A program made the position numbers and the translations under genes. From positions 558,001 through 622,000 of the forward strand of contig QJPP01000035.1 in the NCBI GenBank assembly GCA_003996215.1: DNA of 64,000 nt. The letters are read 5' to 3'. This stretch comes from Jaltomata sinuosa (Eukaryota; Streptophyta; Magnoliopsida; Solanales; Solanaceae). Under the pieces are notes generated by a model that saw only the letters and a list, made by a program, of their open reading frames with translations, was not told the origin of the DNA and did no database searches. Numbering within the stretch: position 1 is the stretch's first letter; every line of letters begins with the position of its first letter. Positions 33,339 to 46,477 of this stretch are shown one piece after another.

Positions 33339-35160
33339 ATGTTAAAAGTCTTCTCTTTCAATGTGTATGATTTGTTGGACCCCGGGGCTTCCTTATCTTT
33401 TGTGACCCCTTATGTGGCATGCAAGTTCGAAGTTTGTTCTGAATTGCTTTTAGAACCCTTTTGTGTTTCTACTCTGGTTGGTGAGTTAGTCTTAGCCGAA
33501 AGAATCTACCAAAATTGCCCTATCTCAGTCCTTCATAGAGTCACTTCAGCGGATCTAGTAGAGTTGGAGATGACTAATTTTGATGTCATTCTAGGTATGG
33601 ATTGGTTGTATGCATGTTATGCTTCTGTTGATTGTCGTACTCGGGTTGTCAGTTTCAAGTTTCCTAATGAACCCATTGTAGAATAGAAAAGTAGCCCCCC
33701 TTCCTCGAAAGGTCATTTTATATCTTATCTTAAGACTAGGAAGATGATTTCAAAGGGGTATGTTTATCACATAGTGCGAGTTATGGACACGGAGTCCGAA
33801 ACCTCATCCCTTCAGTCTGTTCTTGTTGTGAATGAGTTTCCGGATGTGTTTCCCAAGGATTTTCCCTGAGTCCCTCCCGAGCGGGAGGTAGACTTTGGGA
33901 TAGATCTTCTCCCTGATATGAATCCTATCTCTATTCCTCCCTAGAGAATGGCTCCCGCAGAACTCAAAGAGTTGAAAGATCAGTTGAAGGATCTTCTTGA
34001 TAAAGGTTTCATCAGGCCTAGCATTTCTCCATGAGGTGCCCCAGTTTTGTTTGTTTGAAATAAAGATGGCTCTCTTAGAATGTGTATTGATTACCGTCAG
34101 CTAAACAAGGTCACTATCAAGAATAAATATCCCATTCCTAAGATTGATGACTTGTTCGATCTGCATCAGGGTGCTAGTTTATTCTCCAAGATTGACCTTA
34201 GATTCGATTATCATCAGCTTCGTGTTAGAGAGTGTGATATTTCGAAGACAACTTTCAGGATTCGGTATGGTCATTATGAATTTGTTGTGATGTTTTTTGG
34301 TCTAACGAATGCTCCTGCAGCCTTTATGGATTTGATGAACCGTGTGTTCAAATAATATTTGGATATGTTTGTGATTGTTTTCATTGATGATATCCTCATT
34401 TACTCTCGGAGTGAGGAGGAACATGCGGATCACTTGAGGGTTGTGTTGGAAGCTCTTAAGGATAGACAGTTGGTTGCTAAGTTTAGCAAGTGTGAGTTTT
34501 GGATGCAGTCTGTTGCTTTTCTGGGTCATATTGAGACTAAAGATGGTATTCGGTTGATTCTCAAAAGATAGAGGCAGTAAAGAACTGGCCTAGACCTACT
34601 TCTCCGTCAGATATTAGGAGCTTTTTGGGTTTGGCTGGTTACTACAGGAGGTTTGTGGAAGGCTTTTCTTCCATTACTTCCCCTTTGACCCGATTGACTC
34701 AGAAGAAGGTAAAATTTCAGTGGTCCGACTTGTGTGAAAAGAACTTTCAGGAATTGAAGACTAGACTGACCACAACTCCAGTGTTAGCTCTACCCGAGGG
34801 CTTAGATGATTTTGTTGTGTATTGTGATGCTTCTATGATTGATTTGGGTTGTGTTTTGATACAGCGTGGTAAGGTGATTGCTTATGCTTTGAGACAGCTT
34901 AAGACTCATGAGAGGAACTATCCTACTCATGATCTTGAGTTGGAAGCCGTGGTCTTTGCTAAGAAGATTTGGAGACACTACTTGTATGGTGTGCATGTGG
35001 ATGTATTTACCGATCATAAGAGTCTCCAGTATGTGTTCACTCAGAAGGAGTTGAATTTGCGATAAAGAGATGGCTCGAGCTCCTTCAGGATTATGATATG
35101 AGTGTGCTTTACCATCCGAGTAAGGCCAACGTCGTGGCGGATTCCTTGAGTATATTGTCC
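33339..35160 (+). pseudogene. Element A protease, reverse transcriptase and RNase H, broken
   Basis: Protease: LLDPGASLSFVTPYVACKF near 33368, with the catalytic D-x-G-A-S context. RT: MCIDYRQLNKVTIKNKYPIP (34080), RIRYGHYEFVVMFFGLTNAP, and the catalytic FIDDILIYS near 34382. RNase H: the GYYRRFVEGFSSITSPLTRL lead (34637) and FTDHKSLQYVFTQKELNLR (about 35008). In-frame stops occur near 33686, 33868, 33943, 34033, 34058, 34353, 34569 and 35063. Confidence 0.88.
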
Positions 35161-35167
35161 ATGGGAA

Positions 35168-36720
35168 GTGTATCTTACATTGACGATGGGAAAAAGGAAT
35201 TGGTTAAGGTTGGGAGTTCACCTTATGGACTCGACAGAAGGTGGTGTGATTGTACAAAATGATGCTGAATTATCTTTGGTAGCTGAGGTAAAGGCAAAGC
35301 AAGACAAGGATCCCATTCTACTTCAACTTAAGGGTGCAGTTCATCAGCAGCTGGTGGAGGTTTTCTCCCGAGGAGGAGATGGTGTACTTCGTTACCGGGG
35401 TCATTTATGTGTACCAAATGTTGATGGGTTGAGACAGAAGATTTTGACTTAGGCTCACAGTTCTAGATATTCCATCCATCCGGGTGCCACTAAGATGTAC
35501 CGTGATCTACGGAAAGTCTTTTAGTGGAACGGTATGAAGAAGGACATAGCCAGGTTTGTGGCTAAGTGTCCCAACTGTCAACAAGTCAAAGCGGAACATC
35601 AAAGGCCGGGTGGCATGCTTCAAGATATTGACCTTCCCACTTGGAAATGGAAAGTGATCAATATGGACTTTATTACTGGGTTGCCTTGTACTCGAAGGCA
35701 ACATAATTCCATTTGGGTGATTGTCGACCGAATGACCAAGTCATCCCACTTCTTGGCTATTAAGACTACTGATTCAGTAGACGATTATGCCAGACTCTAC
35801 ATCGAAGAGATAGTTTGATTGCATGGTGTTCCCTTGTCTATCATTTCTGATAGAGGTCCTCAGTGTACATCTCAGTTTTGAAGATTGTTTCAGAAAGGTC
35901 TTGGTACCCAGGTGAAGCTTAGCACAACTTTTCATCCTCAGAAAGACGGCCAGGCAGAGCGTACCATTCAGACGTTAGAGGATATGTTGAGAGAATGTGT
36001 GATTGATTTCAAGGGTAATTGGGATGATCACTTACCTCTTATTGAATTTGCCTACAACAAAAGCTTTCACTCTAGCATCTAGATGGCTCCGTATGAGGAA
36101 CTTATGGCCAGAGATGTAGATCTCCTATTGGTTGGTTCGAGGTTGCTGAGGAAGCCTTAATTGGTCCAGATTCTATGCCTGAGACCATGGAGAAAGTTCA
36201 GCTTATTCGGGAAAGGTTGAATACCGCTCAGAGTCAACAAAAATCTTATGCGAATGTGAGGAGAAGGGAGTTGGAATTTGAAGTTGATGATTGGGTTTTC
36301 CTTAAGGTGTCACCCATGAAGGGTGTGATGAGGTTTGGCAAGAAAGGAAAGTTTAGTCCCCATTTTTTAGGTCCTTATCGGATTCTGAGGAGGGTTGGTA
36401 GCGTTGCTTATGAGTTTGAGTTGCCAACAAAGTTGGAAGCAGTTCATCTAGTTTTCCATGTTTTCTTGTTGAAGAAGTGTGTTGGTGATCCGAGCTTGAT
36501 TTTCCCTTTGGAGGATGTGGATATGAAGGATAGTCTCACCTATGTGGAGGTTCCCGTGGAGATCCTTGATTGTCAGATTCGGAGGTTGAGGAACAAAGAA
36601 GTCGCTTCGGTAAAAGTTTTTTGGAGAAATCAGCTTGTTGAAGGAGCTACTTGGGAAGCGAAAGAGGCCATGAAGGCCAAATATCCTCATCTCTTTCCTT
36701 CTGATTCAGTTTCAGCTTGA
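35168..36720 (+). pseudogene. Element A integrase and C-terminal chromodomain, broken
   Basis: The zinc-binding part with CPNCQQVK is near 35567, the core domain has NMDFITGLP (about 35660) and FHPQKDGQAERTIQTLEDML (about 35930), and the basic C-terminal region has VSPMKGVMRFGKKGKF (about 36307). The end VEGATWEAKEAMKAKYPHLF (about 36640) is a chromodomain-like tail as in Tekay/Del elements. Stops lie near 35452, 35521, 35816, 35879 and 36080. The 181-codon 36175-36720 end is open. Confidence 0.88.
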
Positions 36721-36954
36721 GGTACTAGTTTCCTCCTTAGTATGTCCCTCCGATTCTATTCCATCAGTTCCTCTCATAATTCTAGCATGCATCCATGTTT
36801 TATGAAGTTAGTTTATCATGTTTTCAAGTTGAAAAGTGCAGGTTTTATGTTTACTCTTTGATTTCCATGTTTTGATGTTTGGTTGGGCTATTTTCTCCTA
36901 AGTTTTCCTTGTTTAGTCTTCATTCAAGGACGAATGATCCCAAGGGGGAGATAT

Positions 36955-39115
36955 TGTTACACCCCGAAAACATATCCAGCTATCTAAGTTTAAAACCTCA
37001 GAAAAATTCATGTTCCAGGAACTACAGGTCCAAAGCACGGACCATGGTTCAAACCACGGGTCGTGGAATGGAGCCGTGGTTGACCTTATGTTGGTTCAGC
37101 CTCTGGTCTGGAATCACGAGTGGGTTCTATAGACCGTGGTTCAACCCACGGGTCTATATTGTCCACTCATGGAACTCAAATCAGAGGAGTGGCAGGTCCC
37201 TCTGAAATGATGACTGGGTTCGATGACCCATCATCCAGACGATGACACGTCGTCTTGAGTCGTGGATAGACCAAGGGTCAACTGAATCCCCAGTAATGAC
37301 GAGTCCAAATGACGACCTATTTTATTTTCGACGAGTCCGTTCTGTTGAATCATAGACTGCCTTCTGCAGGATATTTAGTTGACCAGGTTCCACGAGTTAG
37401 AACCACGAGCCGTCATTCAAACGACGACCCTTGGAACCAACCCATAAAACCTGAAGCCGACCAAATTTCCTGATTTTTCTAAGTTAAATCCCAGGGGAAT
37501 TTTGATCATTGCTCACCCTTTTAACTCCTAAATGATGTCATTTTGGCTATTTCAAGTAGGGTTTTCACTCTTATTAGCATAAGTTCCTCCTAAGATCTTC
37601 TTTCTTCTCTCAAAAAGGAAAAAATTCCTTTCCAAGCTTCAAGTCTCAAGCTCCAAGTTCAAGTCTCCTAAGTCTTTTCAAATCAAGTGGGTTATCTTCA
37701 ACCAAGGTATGTGGGTAATCAACAATGGGTTTCTCTCACCCTTGTGCCCAAAGCCTCTAATTTAAATTTTGATTTCATGATCTTCAAATTAGGGTTTTTA
37801 TCTAACTTTAATGGGTTTTGTTAAATATGGTCTTCTCATGATTTGATTATGAAATTACTATTAAATTACATGATTTCACATGGATTTTTACATGTTAACT
37901 CTTATTTCATGAATTGAAGTTTAACCATGAAAATCTCTATATGCATAAAGTTGATTTAAGTAAATTGGGTTTTGATAAGCATGGTCCTTATGGATTTTCA
38001 AGTATGTGCATGCCTAGTTCCTATGATTCTATGAAAGTATATGTTTAACTAGATTCATGCAAATTTTACAAGTCATGAAGTATGCAAGTCCTTCCATGTT
38101 ATGAAGTATGATGCAAGATAAGACACCCAATGTTCCATCAATGCTCATAAATCGATTTCAAAACCCTAATTCATGAGTAGTATGACGATCCGGGGTATGA
38201 AAATATTATGAACAAGTATGAATAAGTTTGGCATTTGATATGTCATATGTGTGTGAGCTCATGTCATGTATATATATGTTTTGGGAGTAGTATTTAGCAC
38301 CAAGTTGGACCAGGTGAGAGTACCCTTAGTCCCAGAACTACGTGCCACCGTTGGTTGCCCTTTTGAGGCTTATGATGACAGGATCCTGGTATGAAATGGT
38401 TCTAACCTTGGCTGGTTAGGACAACTCTTTCAGTATGGGTGCAAGACACTGAACTCCATGTAGCTCATCATGGTTTAATGTCGGTTAAGAGAAACTCCCA
38501 AATGTTTATTTTCAAGCTATGAAGTTATATGAATCTATATTATGAAACTTAAGCTTTACTTCATGTTTTATGTTCTTATACCTTGATATTTATTTATGGT
38601 CCTTCTTTAAGTAACGAGTTCATTCTTAAGCATGTTTTAAACTATTTTTATCATGATTCATGCATCACTCACATACTCGGTACATCCTATAGTACTGACG
38701 CATATCTTGCGTTGCATCCTTTGATGATGCAAATTCAGGTGCTCCTTTCCCGGCACGTGGCTAGAGCTTCCAGGCCACTTTTCTATCAGCTGTTTGTGAG
38801 TCCTCTTAGTTCGAGGACTGTATATGTTTTAGTGATGTTGATTTCTTATTTCCATACTTTGAGTTAGATAGGGTCTTCTCCTAGCAACTCCTTATGTCAT
38901 GTAGAGGCTTTTCAGACATAGAAAGTGTTCGAGTCTCTTTCCGGATTTTATATTTCCATTTGACTTGATTACCTATGTATGTGATTCCAGATTTATCTAT
39001 TATGCTTCCGCTTATCTTTGTTATGCTTGAGTATGCTATGACCAAGGGGTTAACTTGGGGCACTTTTGGTCTCAAGTCCCGTGTTACATCCAGGGGGTAA
39101 CCTCGGGGCGTGACA
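36955..39115 (+). repeat. Complete 3' LTR of element A (2161 bp)
   Basis: Begins tgttacaccccg directly after the polypurine tract and ends gggcgtgaca. The first 500 bp hold many short palindromic words around cc(a/g)cgag and ccgtggt. Confidence 0.9.
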
Positions 39116-39348
39116 AAACCACTAGTCAAAGGATAGACCGTGGTTCTAAACTACGGTTCATGGTCTGACTCGTGGTTCCTGGACCATGAACTTAAGGTCC
39201 TCTGGAAATTATAACTATGATCAAGACGAGGACCGTCGTTCCAAACTATGGTCCGTAATCTTAACCGTGGTTCCTGGAAACTTGAATCTGTCTGAAATTT
39301 TCCTGCTGAGTACAGTCCAGTAGCTTGTTCAGATCCTGGGGTGTTACA
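39116..39348 (-). repeat. Truncated 3' LTR of element B
   Basis: Closely matches 46245-46477 (ggttctaaactacgg, ctgactcgtggttcctgga, gctgagtacagtccagtagc, tgttaca end). The remaining roughly 1.9 kb is absent from the left side of the element. Confidence 0.88.
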
Positions 39349-39548
39349 ATATCTCCCCCTTGGGATCATTCATCCTTGAATGAAGACTAAACAAGCTGAG
39401 TTTGGAGGGAAAGAGCTGCAATCCCTACCAACTGAGTACTAGAAGCTGATATCTAACTGAGTTGAGTTCTATGGACATAAAAACATGTTGAAATGCAAAG
39501 ATTACTGAGAGAAACAGTAAACTGAGACTGAATTACACATGAGTAAAC

Positions 39549-40860
39549 TCAAGCTGAAACTGAATCGGTGGGAAAGAGGTGAGGGTACTTGGCCATCATG
39601 ACTGCTTCTGCTTCCCAAGTAGCTCCCTCTACGGACTGATTCGTCCATAAAACTTTTACTGAAGTGACTTCCTTATTTCTTAACCTACGAACCTGATGGT
39701 CAAGAATCTCAACTAGAACCTCCTCATAGGTGAGGCTATCCTTCACAACCACACTCTCTAAAGGTACTATCGATGTCAGATCACTCACACACTTCTTCAA
39801 CAAGGAAATGTGAAAGATGGGATGAACCGCTGCTAGTTCTGCTGGCAACTCTAACTCATAAGCCACACTACCAATCCTTTTCAAGATTCTGTAAGGACCT
39901 ACATACCTGGGAATGAGCTTCCCCTTCTTGACAAATCTCATCACCCTCTTCATGGGTGACACTTTCAGGAAGACTCAAACATCAATCTCGAACTCTAAGT
40001 CCCTTTTCCTTACATCTGCATAATACTTTTGACGACTCTGAGCTGTCTTTGGTATATCTCTGATGAGATGAAATTTCTCCATAGCCTCATGAACCAAATC
40101 TGGCCTAATCAAGGCTTCTTCTCCTACTTCAAACCAACCAACCGGTGACCTGTATCTACCCCCATAAAGTGCCTCATATAGGGCCATCTGAATACTGGAA
40201 TGAAAGCTGTTATTATTGGCGAACTCTATCAGTGATAGGTGATCATCCCAACTACCCTTGAAATCAATCACGCAAGCTCTAAACATGTCCTCTAAGGTCT
40301 GAATGGTACGCTCTGCCTGACCATCCATCTGCGGATGAAATGCTGTACTCAGATTCACCTGAGTACCAAGACCTTTTTGAAATGATCTCCAGAAATGAGA
40401 TGCAAACTGAGGGCTCCTATCTGAGATGATAGAAAAGGGAACCCCATACAACCTGACTATCTCGCTGATGAAGAGTCTGGCATAGTCCTCCGCTGAATCA
40501 GTAGTCTTGACAGCTAAGAAGTGAGCTGGCTTAGTAACTCTGTCCACTATCACCCAAATGGAGTCATGCTGTTTGCGAGTGCGAGGTAAACCCGTAATGA
40601 AATCCATGTTGATAACTTCCCACTTCCAAGTAGGAATGCTAATCTCTTGAGTCACACCCCCTGGTTTTTGATGTTCCACCTTAACCTGCTTACAGTTGGG
40701 ACACCTAGCCACAAAATCTGCAATGTCCCTTTTCATACCATTCCACCAATAGACTTCCCGTAGATTACGATACATCTTAGTAGCACCGGGATGAATAAAA
40801 TACTTGGAGTTATAGGCTTCTATAAGGATCTTCTACCTCAACTCACCCACATTAGGAACA
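39549..40860 (-). pseudogene. Element B integrase and chromodomain-like end, frameshifted
   Basis: A long open block 40775-39975 carries the integrase: CPNCKQVKVEHQKPGG, NMDFITGLPRTRKQHDSIW, HPQMDGQAERTIQTLEDMF. The C-terminal block 39962-39549 holds SPMKRVMRFVKKGKL, VHPIFHISLLKKC and the chromodomain-like ATWEAEAVMMAKYPHLF. A stop separates them at about 39975. The integrase inserts element cDNA, and the chromodomain targets heterochromatin in this clade. Confidence 0.88.
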
Positions 40861-40967
40861 CATAAGTGACCCTGGTAACAAAGCACATCATCTCCCCCTT
40901 TGGAGAAAACCTCAACTCTCTGCTGATGAACTGCACCTTTCAACTGAAGTAATATGGGATCACTGTC

Positions 40968-42302
40968 CTATTTCTCCTTAACCTCCGCTACAAATGAAGA
41001 TTCAGACCCATTTTGGACTATCACACCATCATCTATCATGTCCATGAGGCAAACTCCTAAGCGAGCAAGCCTATGAACATCTCTGGCTAATTCTTTCTTC
41101 TCTTCCTCAATATGTGACACACTACCCATGGACAGTCTACTGAGGGCGTCAGCCACTACATTGGCCTTACTTGGATGGTAGAGCATGTTCATATCATATT
41201 CTTTAAGGAACTCAAGCCATTTTCTCTGATGAAGATTCAACTCTTTCTGGGTGAACACATACTAGAGGCTCTTATGATCTATGAACACATCAACAAGAAC
41301 ACCATACAAGTAGTGTCTCCAAATCTTTAGGGAAAACACAACAGCTACAAGCTTGAGGTCATGAGTCAGGTAGTTCTTCTCATGAACCTTAAGCTGTATG
41401 GAAGTATAAGCTATGATCCTGCTACATCAAGATGCAACCTAGGCTGACCCTAGATACATCACAATAAACCACATAGCCATATAAACCCTCTGGTAGAGTT
41501 AAGATGAGAGCTGTAGTCAACCTGGTCTTCAGTTCTAAGAAGCTTTTCTCACCTCATCTGACCATTAGAACTTGACATTTTCTTGAGTCAACTTGGTCAA
41601 TGGGGCAGCTATGGATAAAAATCCTTCAACAAACCTCCTGTAGTAACCGACCAAACCCAAGAAACTTCTGATATCAGTCGAAGAGGTGGGTCTGGGCCAG
41701 TGCTTTACTGCCTCAATTTTCTGAGAATCCACTCGGATCTCTTTGTTGGATACCATATGACCAAGGAAAGCAACAAACTGTAACAAGAATTCACATTTGT
41801 TGAACTTAGCGAATAGCTAGAGATCTTTGAGAGTTTGCAAAACAACTCTCAGATGAGTCACATGCTCTTCCTCATTTCGAGAATAAATGAGGATATCATC
41901 AATAAAGACGATGACGAATAAGTCTAAATATTGTTTGAACACCCTGTTTATTAAGTCCATAAAAGCTGCAAGAGCATTGGTTAGTCCAAAATACATAACT
42001 ATAAATTCATAGTGACCATATCGAGTCCTGAAGGCTATCTTCGGGATGTCACTATCTCTAACTCTGAGATGATGATATCCGGATCTGAGGTCTATCTTAG
42101 AAAAAAAACTAGCACCTTGAAGCTGGTCGAACAAGTCATCAATCCTGGGGATGTGATATTTATTCTTGATTGTGACTTTGTTCAAATGACAGTAGTCAAT
42201 GCACATCCTGAGAGACCCATCTTTCTTATGAACAAAGAGCATTGGAGCACCCCATGGAGAGATGCTGGGTCTGATGAAGCCCTTATCTAGAAGGGTTTTC
42301 AA
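40968..42302 (-). pseudogene. Element B reverse transcriptase and RNase H, broken
   Basis: RT 42302-41817 shows LFVHKKDGSLRMCIDYCHLN, RTRYGHYEFIVMYFGLTNAL and FIDDILIYS. After a stop, 41786-41565 has FLGHMVSNKEI and GLVGYYRRFVEGF. The RNase H end is at 41258-40968 (MFTQKELNLHQRKWLEFLKE, NVVADALSRLSM). The middle (41560-41260) is heavily mutated. Confidence 0.85.
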
Positions 42303-42454
42303 CTATTCTTTCAATTACTTAAGCTCAGCTAGAGACATTCTGTAAGGAGGAATTGAAATAGGCCGGGTATTTGGAAGGAGATGTATTTCAAAGTCAATTT
42401 CCCATTTGGGAGAAAATCTGGGAAGATCTTCTGGAAACACTTCTGGGAATTCAT

Positions 42455-44114
42455 TCACCACCGAACAAGATGATAGATATACCCTTTGGAAATCATTTTT
42501 CTGGCCTTAAGGTAAGAGATAAATTGACCTACATGCACTGAGTTACTACCCTTCCATTCTAAGTCTGGCTCATTTGGAAACTGAAACTGAACGATCCTAG
42601 TTTTACAATTGACTAAGGGATAATAGGAATGTAACCAATCCATGCCTAGAATGATATCAAAATCAATTATTTCTAACTCTACAAGATCTGCTGTGGTGAC
42701 TTTCTGGGAAACTGTGATAGGGCAATCTGTATACCCATCTAGTTATAACTGGGTCACCAACTGGAGTAGAGACTGAGAAAGGTTATGGGAGAATTTCTAG
42801 ACTGACACCTAAATTTACTTCTATATATGGATTTACAAAGGAAAGCGTAGCCCCTGGATCTAACAATGCATAAACATCTAAATGGAAGACTCACAACGTA
42901 CCCGTGACCACATTGGGAGAGTCCTCCTGGTTCTGATGAGCCTGAAGAGCATACAACCTATTCTAGCACTGACCACTACCTGTACCAGACGAGGCACCCT
43001 ACTGAGTGGGGCGATCTGCTGGAGCTACTGCAGAGCTGGACTGATTCAGTGGGCGAACATCCTTGCCCTTTTAAGAAGCTGCTGAACAATCCCTCATCAT
43101 GTGGCTTGGCTTACCACAACCAATGCAATTTACACTACCTACCATACACTCACCCTGGTGGTTCCTAACACACTTTTTGCAAATTGGATGAGTGCGCCCG
43201 CTAGTGACTGTACCTTGGGACTTAAAGCCTGACACTCTATCCCGTCGATCCTGTCTAAACTTAGGCATTGAGGCACTAGAAAAAGATGAAGCTGGAGCTG
43301 AAGATTTTTGATGGAACAGAGAGTGATTTCCACCATCTGACCTCTGCTGAGAGTAGTTGAAGTCACCTATTCTAGCTCTCTTGTTATCTCCTCCCCTTTC
43401 CTTGATTTTCTCTTCCTCAATCTGCTGAGCATAAGTAACCAATCTGGAGAAATCCATCTCCTCAATTAGCATATCTATCTTGCACTCCTTGACCACATCA
43501 TCTGGCACACCAGATACAAACTTGCTCATACGGGCCCTAGAGTCAACTACGATTGCTGGCGCACACTTAGACAACTGAGTAAACTTGAGTGCATAATCCT
43601 TCACACTTATGTCATTCTGCTTCAAGTTGATGAACTCTTGGACCTTGGCTTCCCTGAGTTCAAGTGGGAAGAACCTGTCCAAAAATGCAGTCTTGAACTG
43701 GTTCCAATCCACTGGACCTGCAATCGCACAATGAGACTCCTTCCACTGTTGATACTAAGTATAAGCCACTCCTTTCAACTGGTAGGCGACTGAATGTGCA
43801 CTCTCGACCGGAGTGACACCCATAATGTCTGTTAACTTTTGGATGTCATCAAGAAACTCTTGTGGATCCTCTTCTGATTTAGACCCATAAAATTCCAGAG
43901 GGTTCATCCGAGTAAAGTCTCAAAATCTAACTACAGCAGTGTTGGGCTGAGGTAGAGCGGGTACCACAGCCTGCTGATTGACCTTAGTGGTCATAGCCTG
44001 AGAAAGCACTTGGAAAGCAACCCTGAATTCAACATGCGTGACTTTCTCATTCAATGGGTCTGCTAGAGCTGCTGGTGTAAGCTGATTCCTGGAAGTAGCT
44101 CTTCTGGGAGGCAT
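42455..44114 (-). pseudogene. Element B gag and protease, broken
   Basis: Gag starts MPPRRATSRNQLTPAAL at 44114. The core runs 43712-43071 (MDWNQFKTAFLDRFFPLELR) and ends in knuckles including CIGCGKPSHMMRDC (about 43120). The protease is readable in pieces over 42900-42455, ending in MDWLHSYYPLVNCKTRIV. Stops and shifts fall at about 43920, 43757 and 42780. Confidence 0.85.
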
Positions 44115-44330
44115 TTTATAAAATGCGAAGAGCAGGAGTTAAAAGGAGATTAAATAGAGTTCATACTCTATAGTACGAGCTGGAAAAGAAAGAAGGGAAG
44201 TTTTTCCTAATGACATCTCATAGCTTCTCCCCCATAAGTGTGGTGCACTTCATACCCATGAAAAGGACTCTACTCGATGCGGCTTTCAGACACCCTAGAA
44301 CACTTGAACCTGATGCTCTGATACCAAGTT

Positions 44331-46477
44331 TGTCATGCCCTGAGGCTACCCCCTAGATGCAAGACGGTGCTCAGTATCACAAGTGACCCTAAGCTAACCC
44401 ATGTCATGACATATCTATATAATTTAAAATTAAAAGCATATACTGTGCTGAAGCTGAAAATAGTTTTAATGTCTGAAGTGTAAAAAAGCCCAAAATATGT
44501 CTGAATACAAAATATGTAAAGAGTATAGTGATGACTGGAAACAACACTAACAACTCAAGCTGAATCTAGTCTATGTCTGAAAGCCTCTATCTGATACGAG
44601 TTGCTGGGACATGCCCCCAACTAACTCTAATAATCTGAAACTGAAAAGTAAGGATTGAAAAGTAAAACATATATATCATTCTCAAACTATGAGGACTCAC
44701 CAGTGAGGCTGCTGAGTACGGAATGGAAGTCAAAATAAGCACAATCTGGATGCTGAGCTCCTGAACCTATATCATAAAATGATGTAGCACAAAAGTATGC
44801 GTCAGTACTTTGAATGTACTGAGCATGCGGGATATGGGATAAGATGAACAACATAATAACTGAACATGGAAATATATATATACGGAATCATAAACTGAAA
44901 ACTAGGCTGGATACAATGACCAAGTACTAACATGCATAAAATACTGAACTAAATCCTGAAAGAGATACTGAATACATGGTCAACGCAATATGAATCTGAC
45001 TATGGGAGATACTATTAACCGACATACCCCAAGCTGAGCTAACTATGGGGCCAATCTATAGCCCTAGGTAGAAGGGTGTTCATACCTTGCCAAGGGTACA
45101 AACAAGTTTGACATGGATCCACTAAACCGATGTCCACAAAGGACAAAGGTGACCAGCCTAATATGACAGCTGACCCATTTCTGACTTACGGTGGTGCCAT
45201 AGTTCTTGGACTTGGGGACTGCTACTAAAGGTCTCAGCCTAATATGATAGCTAAGCCTTCACCCCCTCATCCACTCAGTACTAAGTCTACTCCCAACTGA
45301 ATTTAAGAAATAAAAATGCAAGCTGAGATGCTGGATAGCTCAAATACTGATAATCGTCTGAGAATGCAACATACAAGTACTGATAGATATGGCATTCAAA
45401 TTTTGATGCATGATTGTCTGTCTAAGCTACCTAACAAGCATATTTATGAAATACTGAAATTGATACAGGCTAGGGTTTCTGAGTTCTATATATCAAACAA
45501 TACTAATTCTCCAAAGAAAACATGTAATTCATACCATGAAAAGTATAGCAGCTAAATTACAATGAATCCCTAAGATTTAGGAACCCTAGGTCTGAATATA
45601 GCATGGAGAAACTAAAGAAACTGGTTGAATTCTAGGGACCTAATGGGTGAAAGGAACTCACTTGTGAAATCCCACATACCTGGTGAAGAAACTACGGAGA
45701 AATCCTTTGGATTTTGGGGCTGAACTCGGAGGAATCTTTTGCTTGTTCTTGAGAGAAACTGTCGCCTCTTTTCTCCTTTTCTTTCTAAGTATCTGATGTT
45801 TTGAGGAGAATAGGTTATTTAGGTAGTTTTTGGCTAATTAACTAGGCTTAGAATAACCAAAACGATGTAGCATAAGCCATAAAAGAAGGAGGAGAAGTCC
45901 AGAATACCCCTAGGAAATTTAAAAGAACTCTGCTGAAAATAGCTACTCAGGGATCATGGCTTAGTTGTTGGACCATAGTCCTGGATGACAGACCATCAAC
46001 TGAGTCGTGGTTCTGTCCAGGGGTCTTGGGGGTTCTTGGATCTGAGGGAACCATGACTCCACAAGATGGACCATGGTTCAGAACGATGGTTTGTCATATG
46101 GCTCGCGGTTCCTGAGACTTGGACTGAGGGTCCTATGAGGTTCTGGTTCCACGAGTACACATGAAAAACCATGGTCCCAAATGATTGTTCGTTGTGTGAA
46201 TCGTGGTTACTGAGCCCTGGACTGATGTTCCTTTGATTAAGGGAAACCATGAGTGACAGGACAGACTGTGGTTCTAAACTATGGTCCATGGTCTGACTCG
46301 TGGTTCCTGGACCATGAAATAAGGGTCCTCTGGAAATTAGAACTACGGTCGAGATGACGTACCATCATTTTAAACTATGGTCCGTAATCTTAACTATGGT
46401 TCCTGGAAACTTTAATCTTTCTAAAATTTTCTTGCTGAGTACAGTCCAGTAGCTGGTTCAGATCCTTGGGTGTTACA
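44331..46477 (-). repeat. 5' LTR of element B (2147 bp)
   Basis: Plus-strand edges are tgtcatgccctgagg and cttgggtgttaca. The primer-binding site lies just to the left at 44315-44326. The part 45950-46470 is dense in ccatgg / ccacgag-type words, as in the LTRs of A and D. Confidence 0.9.

Larger units (their letters stand above)
31037..39115 (+). mobile_element. Ty3/gypsy chromovirus-like (Tekay/Del type) element A
   Basis: Order: truncated 5' LTR, primer-binding site tggtattagagcc (31924-31936, initiator tRNA-Met type with one change), gag, protease, RT, RNase H, integrase with chromodomain-like end, polypurine tract caagggggagat (36941-36952), and a complete 3' LTR of 2161 bp. Domain order and the C-terminal chromodomain pattern place it in the chromovirus branch. 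Many stops make it non-functional. It abuts element B at 39116. Confidence 0.9.
39116..46477 (-). mobile_element. Ty3/gypsy Tekay/Del-like element B, 3' LTR truncated
   Basis: On the minus strand: 5' LTR 46477-44331, primer-binding site tggtatcagagc (44326-44315, perfect for initiator tRNA-Met), gag, protease, RT, RNase H, integrase/chromodomain, polypurine tract (39364-39349, tctccccctt on the plus strand), and only the first 233 bp of the 3' LTR (39348-39116). The left flank is the end of element A. ORFs are broken, but fewer stops are seen in gag and integrase than in A. Confidence 0.9.
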
